A stretch of DNA of 38,345 nucleotides from Anaerolineae bacterium (GTDB taxonomy: Bacteria > Chloroflexota > Anaerolineae > Aggregatilineales > Phototrophicaceae). The notes below the pieces were generated by a model. The model did no database searches, was not told where the DNA came from, and saw only the letters and a list, made by a program, of their open reading frames with translations. Each line of letters opens with the position of its first letter. Positions within the stretch are counted from its first letter, which is position 1. The position numbers were made by a program, and so were the translations under genes. This document shows positions 24,787-33,131 of this stretch, in pieces. Location: NCBI GenBank assembly GCA_022824465.1, contig JAJDZV010000012.1, positions 1-38,345 on the forward strand. The letters run 5' to 3'.

Positions 24787-25311
24787 ATGCAAAACTCGCG
24801 CCATTCACTTCCCAAACGCCGCTCCTTGCGCCTGCAAGGTTACGATTATCGCAATTCGGGTGTCTATTTTGTTACTATCTGCACTGCGGAAAAGCGGCCG
24901 CTATTCGGTACGGTAAGGCAAGGGGCAGTCCATCTAAATGAACTCGGGCAACTTGCCGACAGATGCTGGAAACAGATCGAGCGTATCCGCAGCGGGATAG
25001 AACTTGACGCCTACATTGTCATGCCCAATCATATTCACGGAATCTTGCTGTTATCAGCCGAAGCCGCCGCAGCAAACGCGTCCGCCGCGGCTCGCGGACC
25101 GACAGCAGGCTCGCTCGGCGCGGTTCTTGCACAGTATAAATCTACCGTAACGAAACGTAGTCGGTTCACCCCGTCGCCACTGACGGGTCCCATTTGGCAG
25201 CGGAATTATTATGACCACATCATTCGTAGCGCTTCATCGCTGGACAGGATTCGCCAATATATTGTCGAAAACCCAGCCCGCTGGATGGACGATGATTTGC
25301 ACGTCGGCTAA
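24787..25311 (+). CDS. REP-associated tyrosine transposase (RAYT, Y1/IS200-like)
   Basis: 174 residues from the ATG at 24787. The HUH metal/nickase motif reads VMPNHIHGILLL. The early strand, NSGVYFVTICTAEKRPLF, and the late WQRNYYDHIIRSASSLDRIRQYI, which carries the catalytic Tyr, complete the RAYT pattern. RAYTs are single-copy relatives of IS200 transposases that recognise and spread REP palindromes. The gene is bracketed by class A palindromes (24738-24764 and 25329-25420) of the family found across the window. This makes it the likely source of those REPs. No terminal inverted repeats typical of an autonomous IS are seen. Confidence 0.92.
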   Translation: MQNSRHSLPKRRSLRLQGYDYRNSGVYFVTICTAEKRPLFGTVRQGAVHLNELGQLADRCWKQIERIRSGIELDAYIVMPNHIHGILLLSAEAAAANASAAARGPTAGSLGAVLAQYKSTVTKRSRFTPSPLTGPIWQRNYYDHIIRSASSLDRIRQYIVENPARWMDDDLHVG

Positions 25312-25328
25312 CGTTTCGCGTGAACGCA

Positions 25329-25420
25329 GCGGGCGAGCCAATGGGTAGCGTACACGCTAACCGCTGCTCGCTGTTACGCGCGGAGACGCAGCGGGCGTGC
25401 CAATGGCTCGCCCCTACAAT
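25329..25420. repeat. REP pair (BIME-like) downstream of the RAYT gene
   Basis: GCGGGCGAGCCAATGGGTAG (25329-25348, right arm altered) and GCGGGCGTGCCAATGGCTCG (25391-25410) followed by CCCCTACAAT. The copies are about 60 bases apart and share GACGCAGC or GAACGCAGC lead-ins, so they resemble a bacterial interspersed mosaic element made by the neighbouring transposase. Confidence 0.7.
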
Positions 25421-25452
25421 CTTACTGTTTGAAAATTACGGAAGGAACCCCC

Positions 25453-26616
25453 ATGCCCCCTCGCTCCCCCATGCACCAGCAAATCGACACTCTGCCGGCC
25501 CTCATCCGCGACATCACCGCCCCCTTCGACGCCGCCGCCCGCCACGCCTTCGACTTCGAGACCTGCACATCCGTCAAACGCATATACCTGGTCGGCTGCG
25601 GCGACAGCCACCACGCCCCCGTCGGCGCCGAACTCGCCTTCAACCAACTGACCGGCGTCCCCACCCAAGCCCTCAGCTCCCTGCCCTTCAGCCGCTACAC
25701 CGCCGGCTTCCTGCCCGACACCGGTCCCAAGACCAATCTCGTCATCGGCGTCTCGGTCTCCGGCAAAGTCAGCCGCACCATCGAAGCGCTCGCCATGGCC
25801 AATCAAGCCGGCGCGACCACCATCGCCCTCACCGGCAACCCCAGCGGACCCTTCGGTCAAACCGCCGACACCGTCTTCGAAACCGCCGTCCCGCCCCTGC
25901 CCGATGAACTGGCCGGCATGATCGTGCCCGGCATCCGCTCCTACCTCGCCTCCCAGATCGCCCTCATCCTCGCCGCCCTGCGCATCGCCGAAGTCCGCGG
26001 CGCTTTGACCACCCCCGCCGCCGATGCCGAACGCAACCAACTCGCCGACCTGGCCGATGTCATCGACGAGACCATCCAAATCTGCGAGCCCATTGCCGCT
26101 GAGCTGGCGCAGCGCTGGAAAAACGCCAGCATGTTTGAATTCGTCGGCGCTGGTCCCCTCTACGGCGTCGCCATGTTCAGCGCCGCCAAAGTCCTTGAAG
26201 CCAGCGGCGACCCCGCCCTCGCCCAAGACACCGAAGAATGGTCCCACCTGCAATACTTCATCGCCGATAACACCATCCCCGCCGTCCTGCTCTCAGCCAA
26301 CGGCTTCGATGCCGACCGCATGGCCGAGGTCGCCCGCGCCGCCCAAAGCATCGGAAGACCCCTCGCCCTCGTCTCCACCGAAGACGCCGCCGAAATCCGC
26401 CAGTACGTCGATGCGCTCCTGCCCATCCCGCGCCATCTGCCCGAGCGCTACGCCAGCATCGTCTACAGCATCCCCGGCGAACTGCTCGCCGCCGCCCGCG
26501 CCCAATCCATTGGCTCCGCCTACTTCTGCAACTTTGAAGGCGGCCGCACAGTCGACTACGCTGACGGCGCCAGCGCCATCTACGAAAGCCACATCATCAC
26601 CGAACTTAAACGCTAA
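25453..26616 (+). CDS. SIS-domain protein (phosphosugar isomerase/deaminase-like)
   Basis: 387 residues from the ATG at 25453, which follows GGAAGGA; a TTG at 25429 gives a longer frame. Two SIS domains: residues about 25-200 have IYLVGCGDSHHAPVGAEL and VIGVSVSGKVSRTIEA (the Ser/Gly-rich phosphosugar-binding loop), and about 220-380 have MFEFVGAGPLYGVAMFSAAKV and EEWSHLQYF. This layout resembles the isomerase half of glucosamine-6-phosphate synthase and the AgaS/FrlB group, with no glutaminase domain. It is followed on the same strand by a PfkB-type gene. Together they suggest a sugar-phosphate step. Substrate unknown. Confidence 0.88.
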   Translation: MPPRSPMHQQIDTLPALIRDITAPFDAAARHAFDFETCTSVKRIYLVGCGDSHHAPVGAELAFNQLTGVPTQALSSLPFSRYTAGFLPDTGPKTNLVIGVSVSGKVSRTIEALAMANQAGATTIALTGNPSGPFGQTADTVFETAVPPLPDELAGMIVPGIRSYLASQIALILAALRIAEVRGALTTPAADAERNQLADLADVIDETIQICEPIAAELAQRWKNASMFEFVGAGPLYGVAMFSAAKVLEASGDPALAQDTEEWSHLQYFIADNTIPAVLLSANGFDADRMAEVARAAQSIGRPLALVSTEDAAEIRQYVDALLPIPRHLPERYASIVYSIPGELLAAARAQSIGSAYFCNFEGGRTVDYADGASAIYESHIITELKR

Positions 26617-26760
26617 CCGGCGCACAGTTTTACCTTGTGTCATACGCTCGCTCACCGTCCCGCCCAACGGCGCTATGTCAATCTCTCGCATGTGCCTTCG
26701 GGCGAGCATCAATCTGTCTCGGCGGTCGGTGTCCGCGCGGCCGCAAAATAACACGCTGCG

Positions 26761-26790
26761 CGTACGGGCGAGCCGGTGGCTCGTCCCTAC
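26761..26790. repeat. REP palindrome, class A
   Basis: CGTACGGGCGAGCCGGTGGC, then TCGTCCCTAC. It lies in the 420-base gap between the SIS and PfkB genes. The gap also holds a CTCTGTG-type repeat (26797-26868) and a class B hairpin (26924-26968), and no gene. Confidence 0.75.
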
Positions 26791-26923
26791 ATGCCTCCAT
26801 TCTGCCCTCTGTGCATAAACTCCTCTGTGTCCTCGATATACTCGCGGTACTCGGTGGTAAAATCTCTCAGCAGTTCCAAGTAAATGATGCGAATTAAGCC
26901 AGTTATTCCACCCACAACGATGA

Positions 26924-26968
26924 GTCTCCCTTCCCTGATGATTCGGGGAAGGGCCGGGGATGGGGCAG
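26924..26968. repeat. Class B hairpin repeat
   Basis: GTCTCCCTTCCCTGATGATT, then CGGGGAAGGGCCGGGGATGG. The loop GATGATTC is shared with copies at 32548 and 33061, which marks them as one subfamily. Confidence 0.7.
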
Positions 26969-27037
26969 AAAACGGCGCCTCTTGATTCTCATGACTTGCT
27001 TGCGCCTGCTTCTGTGTCTCAATGGTGAACCCAACCT

Positions 27038-27955
27038 ATGACCCCAACCGACTACCTCGCCATCGGCAGCATCATCATCGACGACATTGTCTACCCCGAC
27101 GGCCGCGCCAGCATGGGCGTGCTCGGCGGCGGCGGCTGCCACGCCGCTTACGGCATCGCCCTCGCCGGACAGCGCCCGGGCTTGGTCGGCTTGGTCGGCG
27201 AAGACCTGCCCCCCGATATCCGCGCCCGCCTGGACGCTGACTTCGATACGACGGGCTTGACCTCGACCCATCACCCCCAAATCCGCGGCTGGCAAATCTT
27301 CGAATGGAACGGCGTCCGCAACGAAATCTTCCGCGTCGATGTCATAGAACCATTCATGGTCCATCCCCTCGCCGATGACCCCGGCATCCCGTTTCAAGCC
27401 GTCCGTGGCTTGACCCTCCTGCGCGAAGCCCGCTTCGTCGAAAGCTGGCGCCGCCGCTTTCCCGATGCCGCCCTGCTCTGGGAACCAACCCGCGCCTTCA
27501 TGCTCAAGGCCGACCGCGAGGCTTTCCTCAATGGCATCCCCCACGCCGATATCGTCTCGCCCAACCTGCACGAAGCCGCGACCATGACCGGCATCGATGA
27601 TGCACTAGAAATCGTCCGCCGCCTTCTGGAAGATGGCGTGAAAACAGCCGCCCTGCGCATGGGCGACCGCGGCTCCCTCGTGGCGAAGCAAGGCGACTCC
27701 CAGGCGCATCTCATACCCGCCGTCGCGCTTGATGTGGTCGCCGATCAAACCGGCGCCGGCAATACCTACTGCGGCGGCTTCCTCGTCGGCTACGTCCAAA
27801 CCGGCGATGTCGTGGAAGCCGGCTGCTATGGCGCGGCCGCCGCCTCCTTCGCCCTGGAACACGTCGGCTGCGCCCGCATCCCAGCCGATCTCCAAACCAA
27901 ATGGCGGCAGCGCCTCGCCCAAGCCCAGCGCGGTGTACGCCCCGTCCCGCTTTGA
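27038..27955 (+). CDS. PfkB/ribokinase-like protein with catalytic Asp replaced by Asn
   Basis: 305 residues. The N-terminal part has MGVLGGGGCHAAYGIALAG, the first PfkB signature region. The second signature reads DQTGAGNTYCGGFLVGY, with Asn242 (codon AAT) at the position of the catalytic Asp in DTxGAGD. GAG, the anion hole, is kept. A GAGN form also occurs in Mak32-like PfkB relatives from fungi. It is not a degraded gene: length and core are intact. It follows the SIS-domain gene by 420 bases. It may be a non-kinase, a weak kinase or a regulator. The ATG at 27038 lacks a clear Shine-Dalgarno. Confidence 0.88.
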   Translation: MTPTDYLAIGSIIIDDIVYPDGRASMGVLGGGGCHAAYGIALAGQRPGLVGLVGEDLPPDIRARLDADFDTTGLTSTHHPQIRGWQIFEWNGVRNEIFRVDVIEPFMVHPLADDPGIPFQAVRGLTLLREARFVESWRRRFPDAALLWEPTRAFMLKADREAFLNGIPHADIVSPNLHEAATMTGIDDALEIVRRLLEDGVKTAALRMGDRGSLVAKQGDSQAHLIPAVALDVVADQTGAGNTYCGGFLVGYVQTGDVVEAGCYGAAAASFALEHVGCARIPADLQTKWRQRLAQAQRGVRPVPL

Positions 27956-28001
27956 CGCTCCCTCTCCCGCGAAGTCCCTGCGGAAAACTAGCATGCCGCG
28001 C

Positions 28002-28104
28002 CTATGGAAGACGAACAAATCGTGCCTACGGAATACAAACAGACTTTATCTACGGAATACCAACAGACTGTGCCTACGGGCGCGCGCCACCGGCTCGCCC
28101 GCAA
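28002..28104 (+). repeat. 24-bp minisatellite running into a REP palindrome
   Basis: Three 24-base units begin at 28002, 28026 and 28050, each with CTA(C/T)GGAA(T/G)AC at its start. A fourth partial copy (CTACGGGCG) at 28074 is the beginning of a REP palindrome, CTACGGGCGCGCGCCACCGG, then CTCGCCCGC. The array is likely grown from the REP left flank. One frame reads as 8-residue repeats (AYGIQTDF, IYGIPTDC), but there is no start or ribosome-binding site to support a gene. Confidence 0.7.
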
Positions 28105-28177
28105 ACTACCATCTCTACCGCCAACATTGACTGTGCGACAAACCTGTCCTGTCCTCGCCTCCTTGTAGCGTGGGGGA

Positions 28178-30058
28178 TCACCCATCCACAAACTGACGCT
28201 GCCAGGCCTCCAGCGTCAGCAGCGCCCAAAGCTGCCGACTGTGATCACGCCGCCCGGCCGCATGCTCATTCATCAACCGTTCCACCACCGCCATCTCCAG
28301 CAGACCCCGCTCCCGCGCCCGCCGGCTCAGCAGCAAATCGCGCGCCAGGTCCATATCCCGCCGCAGCCACGCTCCCAGCGGCACGCCAAAGCCGTGCTTC
28401 TTCCGCTCGATGATCTCATCCGGCAGGGCGCCGCGCGCCGCTTCTTTCAATATATGCTTCGTCCGCGAACCCCTCAGCTTGAGATTGAACGGAATGCCCG
28501 CGACATACTCCGCCAACTCATGATCCAAAAACGGCGCCCGCGCCTCCAGCGACGCCATCATGCTGCATCGATCGGCTTTGACCAACAAATCATCCGGCAA
28601 ATACGACCGCATATTCGCCTCGACCAGGCCCGCCACCAAGTGCGTCTGGCCCGCATTGATGTACGAGTTGATATCCTTCCGATTATCCCCGGCGCCCGGG
28701 CATATCGCCGCCAGCAACTCGTCATCGAAGATGCGCGCCCAATCGAAATAAGCCGCCGCAAGCCCCTTGCCCGCCGCCCGCGTGAATCGCCGCGCCCGCT
28801 TGACCCAGTCGTAATATCCCGTCCCCTCCGGCAAGCGTCCCAGCAAACCCGCCGCCCCCCGCAATATCGGCGCCGGCACAACGCCAAGCCTGCGCATCAA
28901 CGCAGCCGCATAGAAGCGCTCATAACCGACAAATAGCTCATCGCCGCCATCGCCGGTCAAAGCTACCGTGACCTGCTCGCGCGTCAGCTTGCTCACCAAA
29001 TACGTCGGGATCGCGCTGCTGTCGGCGAAGGGCTGATCGTGATGCCACACCAGCTCGCCCAGCAGACTCATCGCCTCCGGCTTGACTCGGAACGACGTAT
29101 GCTCCGTGCCCAAACACCGCGCCGCCTGCTCCGCGTAGGGCGTCTCGTCGAAGCTGTCATCGCCTTCAAAGCCGATGCTGAAGGTCTTCACCGCCGTGTT
29201 GCTGTGCTTCTGCATCAGCGCGACAACCAGACTGCTGTCAAGCCCGCCGCTCAAAAAAGCGCCCAGCGGCACATCACTAACCAGCCGCAGCTTGACCGCC
29301 TCCTCCAACCGCTCGCGCAACCCGCCGACAAATGTCTCCGCCTTCGCCGCCGCGTCTGACGGCGCCAGCGCAGCCATCGCCCAGTAGCGCCGCTCTTCCC
29401 GCCCGCCATCCAGATCGACCGCCAGCGTCGTCGCCGCTTCCAGCATGCGAATGCCGCGAAACGCCGTCTCCGGCGCCGGCACATAGCCGAAGCTCAAATA
29501 CTCCGCCAGCGCCCGCCGATCCGTACTCGCGAATGCCGAAACCACCGGCGCGTCCGGGTGCGCCAATATCGCCTTGATCTCGCTCGCGAAGACAAATGTC
29601 TTGCTATCCTGAAAATAATAGAGCGGCTTCTGCCCGAAGCGATCCCGCGCCAGCAACAGCCGCCCCCGCCGCGCGTCCCAAAGCGCCAAAGCGAACATCC
29701 CGCGCAGACGCTCCACCGCGCCGCCGCCGTACTCCTCGTACAGATGCGCAATCGTCTCGCCATCGCCCGCTGTCTTGAAACGATGCCCGCGCGCCTTCAG
29801 TCCCCGCCGCAGCTCGCGATAATTGTAGATCTCCCCGTTGAAGATGACCTGGACCGAGCCGTCTTCGTTGGACAGCGGCTGATCGCTGCCGGCGATGTCG
29901 ATGATCTTCAGCCGCCGCATCGCCATGCCCGCCGAACCATCGACCATATAGCCGTCGCCATCCGGTCCGCGATGCCGCAGACGCTCATTCATCCGGCGCA
30001 AGGCCTCAAGCCTGACCGGCGAACCATCGAAATGTATCACGCCACAGATTCCGCACAT
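28178..30058 (-). CDS. asnB: Asparagine synthase (glutamine-hydrolysing)
   Basis: 626 residues, a full-length AsnB-type enzyme. MCGICGVI exposes the N-terminal Cys nucleophile of the class II glutaminase domain, with NGEIYNYRELR (about 75-85). The synthetase domain has the PP-loop PLGAFLSGGLDSSLVVAL (SGGLDS motif), TGDGGDELFVGYERF, and near the end EARAPFLDH and KHGFGVPLGAWLRRD. It makes asparagine from aspartate, ATP and glutamine. The 600-650-residue forms without clustering partners can also amidate other substrates, for example in polysaccharide loci. The presence of GatA nearby is suggestive of Asn-tRNA chemistry but the two genes are not in one operon. Confidence 0.93.
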   Translation of the reverse strand: MCGICGVIHFDGSPVRLEALRRMNERLRHRGPDGDGYMVDGSAGMAMRRLKIIDIAGSDQPLSNEDGSVQVIFNGEIYNYRELRRGLKARGHRFKTAGDGETIAHLYEEYGGGAVERLRGMFALALWDARRGRLLLARDRFGQKPLYYFQDSKTFVFASEIKAILAHPDAPVVSAFASTDRRALAEYLSFGYVPAPETAFRGIRMLEAATTLAVDLDGGREERRYWAMAALAPSDAAAKAETFVGGLRERLEEAVKLRLVSDVPLGAFLSGGLDSSLVVALMQKHSNTAVKTFSIGFEGDDSFDETPYAEQAARCLGTEHTSFRVKPEAMSLLGELVWHHDQPFADSSAIPTYLVSKLTREQVTVALTGDGGDELFVGYERFYAAALMRRLGVVPAPILRGAAGLLGRLPEGTGYYDWVKRARRFTRAAGKGLAAAYFDWARIFDDELLAAICPGAGDNRKDINSYINAGQTHLVAGLVEANMRSYLPDDLLVKADRCSMMASLEARAPFLDHELAEYVAGIPFNLKLRGSRTKHILKEAARGALPDEIIERKKHGFGVPLGAWLRRDMDLARDLLLSRRARERGLLEMAVVERLMNEHAAGRRDHSRQLWALLTLEAWQRQFVDG

Positions 30059-30194
30059 CGGCCTATGCTATCTCTCGGCTCGCCCTGCCAATGATACACG
30101 CGCGCGCTCCCGTCGCCATCAACGTCTGTCGGGGCGGCTTGGAACAAGGCGGCGCATGTGGTAGACTAAAAGCCGCAGGTAAGGAATGTTGAAA

Positions 30195-30602
30195 ATGACA
30201 TTCGATACAACGATCTCGCTAGACATCGTAATCGCGCTCGTGGCCATATTTGGCGCGGTTTGGCGTCTTGATGGCAAAATAAATGAATTGCGCAGCGAGC
30301 TCGACGGCAAGCTCACCAATTTCCGCGATGAATTGAAAGGCGACATTGCCGAATTGCGCCAGGAATTCAAATCTGAAATCGCCGAAACACGTCGGGAATT
30401 CAAGTCTGAATTCGCCGAAACACGCGCCGATTTCAAGAACGATATCCGACGGGTCGAGACGCAGATCCAGCGCCTCACGAACGACCTCCAGCGCGTCGAA
30501 TCGAAAGTCGATGACGGGCGGCAGCGGCTCGCGCGGCTCGAGGGACGCTTCGAAGGTCGCGAAGAACGGCTGGATGCGGAGCGTGAAGCCGACGCCGGTT
30601 AG
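30195..30602 (+). CDS. Membrane-anchored coiled-coil protein with 11-residue repeats
   Basis: About 135 residues from the ATG at 30195 (AAGGA at 30181-30185); an ATG at 30186 lacks spacing. The N-terminus ISLDIVIALVAIFGAVWRL is a membrane anchor. The remainder is a long charged coiled coil with 11-residue repeats: EFKSEIAETRR, EFKSEFAETRA, DFKNDIRRVET. The first two are a near-identical 33-base duplication (30363-30395, 30396-30428). Similar small proteins occur in many bacteria without known function; hendecad repeats favour a long parallel or tetrameric bundle. It lies divergent to asnB. Confidence 0.65.
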   Translation: MTFDTTISLDIVIALVAIFGAVWRLDGKINELRSELDGKLTNFRDELKGDIAELRQEFKSEIAETRREFKSEFAETRADFKNDIRRVETQIQRLTNDLQRVESKVDDGRQRLARLEGRFEGREERLDAEREADAG

Positions 30603-30829
30603 TTAGCCAGCCTATTGCCGCGCCTAAACCAAGCAAGAGTTTATCAACCGTCTCGCCCTGCGCCTGATTCTCGCCAATCCGCAACCTACCGCTGTCGGAA
30701 GCTTATGCCCGTGTCCTTCTTGATCTGAGAGCGGCTGTGAACGGCGCAATCTTCTCTTCTCCCGATGCGTTTGCGGAAGGCGTCGAAGCGCGCCGCTATG
30801 TTTCCTCATTTCCGCTGCCGCAACGACAT

Positions 30830-32290
30830 TCAAGCCAAATCAGGCGCCCGCAAATGCCACTCCGTCGCCCGCTGATACGCCGCCCCCAGCCGCAGTAGCC
30901 GCGCCTCCGTGAACGGCGCGCCCAAGAGCTGCATCCCGATCGGCAGCCCCGCCCCATCAAAGCCGCACGGAACGCTCAAGCCGCATATTCCCGCCAGATT
31001 CGCCGATATCGTCAGCACATCCGCCAAGATCATCCGCAGCGGATCCTCCATCGCCTCGCCGAACGCGAATGCCGTCGTCGGCGCGACCGGCGCCAATAGC
31101 GCGTCCACCTCCGCAAACAAGGCGTCAAACTCACGCCGAATCAGCGTCCGCACCGCCTGCGCCTTGCCATAATAAGCATCGTAATAACCGGCCGAAAGCG
31201 CATACGTCCCCAACATGATCCGCCGCTTGACCTCATCGCCGAAGCCCGCGCCGCGCGTCTTCTTGTAACCATCGATCAAATCCGCGCCCTCGACTCGCGC
31301 GCCAAAACGCACCCCGTCATATCGCGCCAGATTCGCGCTCGCCTCCGCCATCGCGATGATGTAATACGCCGGCAAACAGTATTCCGCATGACGCAAACTG
31401 ACCTCGCTAACCTCCGCGCCCAGCGCCTCAAACTGCGCCGCCGCCGCCCGAACCGCCGCTTCCACCTCCGGTTGCAATCCCTCGGCGAAATACTCGGCCG
31501 GCAGCCCAATCCGGACGCCCGTGATATCGCCCTCCAGCCCCGCCACATAATCCGGCACAGCAGCCGGCATGCTGGTCGAATCCAAAGGGTCATGCCCGGC
31601 GATCACACCCAATATCCGCGCGACATCCTCGACATCCCGCGCCAAAGGTCCCGTCTGATCAAAGGACGAGCCATAAGCGATCAGCCCATAACGCGAGACC
31701 CGGCCATAACTCGGCTTGATCGCGCTCAAACCGCAAAACGCCGCCGGCTGCCGAATGCTGCCGCCCGTGTCGCTGCCCAGGCTCGCCAGCGCCATATTTG
31801 CCGAAACCGCCGCCGCGCTGCCGCCGCTGCTGCCGCCCGGCACACGCTCCAGATTCCAGGGATTCCGCGTCAATTGATAGCCGCTGTTCTCCGTCGACGA
31901 ACCCATCGCGAATTCGTCCATATTCAGCTTGCCCAGCAGCACCGCCCCAGCCTCGTGCAATCGCGCGACCGCCGTCGCGTCGAACACTGGCTTGTAACCC
32001 TTGAGTATCTTCGAGCCGCAAGTGGTCTCAATGCCCGTCGTCGACAGCACATCCTTCAAGGCAATCGGCACGCCCATCAGCGGCTTGTCCTCGCCAGCCG
32101 CCCGCGCCCGATCCGCCGCCTCCGCCTGCGACCGCGCCAACTCAGCCGTCACCGTCAGATAAGCGCCAATCGCCCCGTCCAGCGCCTCAATCCGCGCCAG
32201 ATGCGCCTCGGTCAAGGCCAGCGCGCTGATCTCGCCCGCGCGCATAAGCTCCAGCGCCGCGCCAATGGTCAAGCTCGTCAATGCCGTCAT
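30830..32290 (-). CDS. gatA: Glutamyl/aspartyl-tRNA amidotransferase subunit A
   Basis: 486 residues from the ATG at 32290 (frame open to 32416, but that part lacks family similarity). The amidase triad is visible: Lys in ALKDVLSTTG, cis-Ser in PGGSSGGSAAA, and the nucleophile Ser in SLGSDTGGSIRQPAAFCG. Family-typical KPSYGRVSRYGLIAYGSSFDQ and the C-terminal GLPIGMQLLGAPF follow. The subunit hydrolyses glutamine-derived ammonia for conversion of Glu-tRNA(Gln) or Asp-tRNA(Asn). gatB and gatC are not in this window, so either they lie elsewhere or this is a stand-alone amidase-family member; sequence quality favours GatA. Confidence 0.92.
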   Translation of the reverse strand: MTALTSLTIGAALELMRAGEISALALTEAHLARIEALDGAIGAYLTVTAELARSQAEAADRARAAGEDKPLMGVPIALKDVLSTTGIETTCGSKILKGYKPVFDATAVARLHEAGAVLLGKLNMDEFAMGSSTENSGYQLTRNPWNLERVPGGSSGGSAAAVSANMALASLGSDTGGSIRQPAAFCGLSAIKPSYGRVSRYGLIAYGSSFDQTGPLARDVEDVARILGVIAGHDPLDSTSMPAAVPDYVAGLEGDITGVRIGLPAEYFAEGLQPEVEAAVRAAAAQFEALGAEVSEVSLRHAEYCLPAYYIIAMAEASANLARYDGVRFGARVEGADLIDGYKKTRGAGFGDEVKRRIMLGTYALSAGYYDAYYGKAQAVRTLIRREFDALFAEVDALLAPVAPTTAFAFGEAMEDPLRMILADVLTISANLAGICGLSVPCGFDGAGLPIGMQLLGAPFTEARLLRLGAAYQRATEWHLRAPDLA

Positions 32291-32547
32291 GTCATCCACC
32301 CAACTCGAAACCCCTAGGGTCCAGACGCCAGCTCGCCCGACTCTCAGAACCCAGCCTGACGCCAAGTTCGCAGGGACGACCCTGTGAGTCGCCCAAATCT
32401 GACGCCCCAACCCCACCCCAAAACTGTAAGGCTGGTCCGCTAACTCAAGCGCAACCCGAATTACGCGATATATCAGCGCGTAAACCTCAGCATACTGGCC
32501 GAATCCGCGCGAAAACTGTCAATTCAGCCCCAACTCCGCTGATTCTA

Positions 32548-32595
32548 GCTCCCCTTCCCTGATGCTTCGGGGAAGGGGCCGCGGGCTGGGGCAGG
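32548..32595. repeat. Class B hairpin repeat
   Basis: GCTCCCCTTCCCTGATGCTT, then CGGGGAAGGGGCCGCGGGCT. It sits in the 840-base gap between gatA and coaE (32291-33131). That gap has no convincing gene, only class A and B repeats. Confidence 0.7.
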
Positions 32596-32631
32596 ATTAG
32601 CGCATCATGCATTACCTTATCGGACAGGCCT

Positions 32632-32660
32632 TGTAGCGGCGAGCCTTGGCGCGCCCGCCT
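32632..32660. repeat. REP variant, GTAGCGGCGAGCC type
   Basis: TGTAGCGGCGAGCCTTGGCG, then CGCCCGCC: a class A relative with CGGCGAGCC and GGCGCGCCCGC arms. A near copy lies at 32773-32800. Confidence 0.6.
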
Positions 32661-32772
32661 AATGGCATCAATAGGCGCGGCGTCGAAGTATATCACAGCC
32701 AGGCGGAACTTATGCCATTAATGGTACCAGAATGACCGCCGTTTCACCGAAAGCGCCACAATCAACGAAAGG

Positions 32773-32800
32773 CTGTAGCGGCGAGCCTTGCCGCGCCCGC
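32773..32800. repeat. REP variant, GTAGCGGCGAGCC type, second copy
   Basis: CTGTAGCGGCGAGCCTTGCC, then GCGCCCGCA, differing from 32632-32660 at one or two positions. An intact class A copy follows at 32823-32850. Confidence 0.6.
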
Positions 32801-32822
32801 AATTCTGTAACCCCGCGTCGTG

Positions 32823-32850
32823 CGTACGGGCGAGCCGCCGGCTCGTCCCC
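32823..32850. repeat. REP palindrome, class A
   Basis: CGTACGGGCGAGCCGCCGGC, then TCGTCCCC, an intact palindrome with a GCC loop. A rightward frame reads it as YGRAAGSS; no gene is supported. Confidence 0.7.
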
Positions 32851-33060
32851 CTTGGCCTGCCGTCACTTGCGCGCGGGCCAGCGGCGGTCAGCGTCCACGC
32901 GACCTGCGCGCCCCACATGGGCTGACGAGCGGACATGTTTCTCCACCCGTTTCCCGCCCATGCACCGGTCCCACGGAGAAATGCGACACTGCCAAAGGAC
33001 TGGCGCGCTACCTTGCGAAAGACACACAAATGCGCGCTTGATTCCATCTTCTTGCAGCGA

Positions 33061-33105
33061 CGCTCCCCCTCTCTGATGATTCGGAGAGGGGGCCGGTGGG
33101 TGAGG
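33061..33105. repeat. Class B hairpin repeat next to the coaE stop
   Basis: CGCTCCCCCTCTCTGATGAT, then TCGGAGAGGGGGCCGGTGGG: a strong inverted repeat ending 27 bases before the coaE stop. It may end transcription from the minus strand. Confidence 0.65.
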
Positions 33106-33131
33106 TAGACCACAGCGCCTTTGCGCCGAAT

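Noticed and set aside
27901..28413. Frame with 8-residue AYGxxTD repeats
   Set aside because: The repeats come from the 24-base minisatellite and the REP palindrome, and the frame continues opposite asnB. No start signal is seen.
32718..33113. Overlapping open frames on both strands in the gatA-coaE gap
   Set aside because: They run through REP and class B repeats, have Arg/Pro/Ser-rich composition without domain patterns, and lack ribosome-binding sites.
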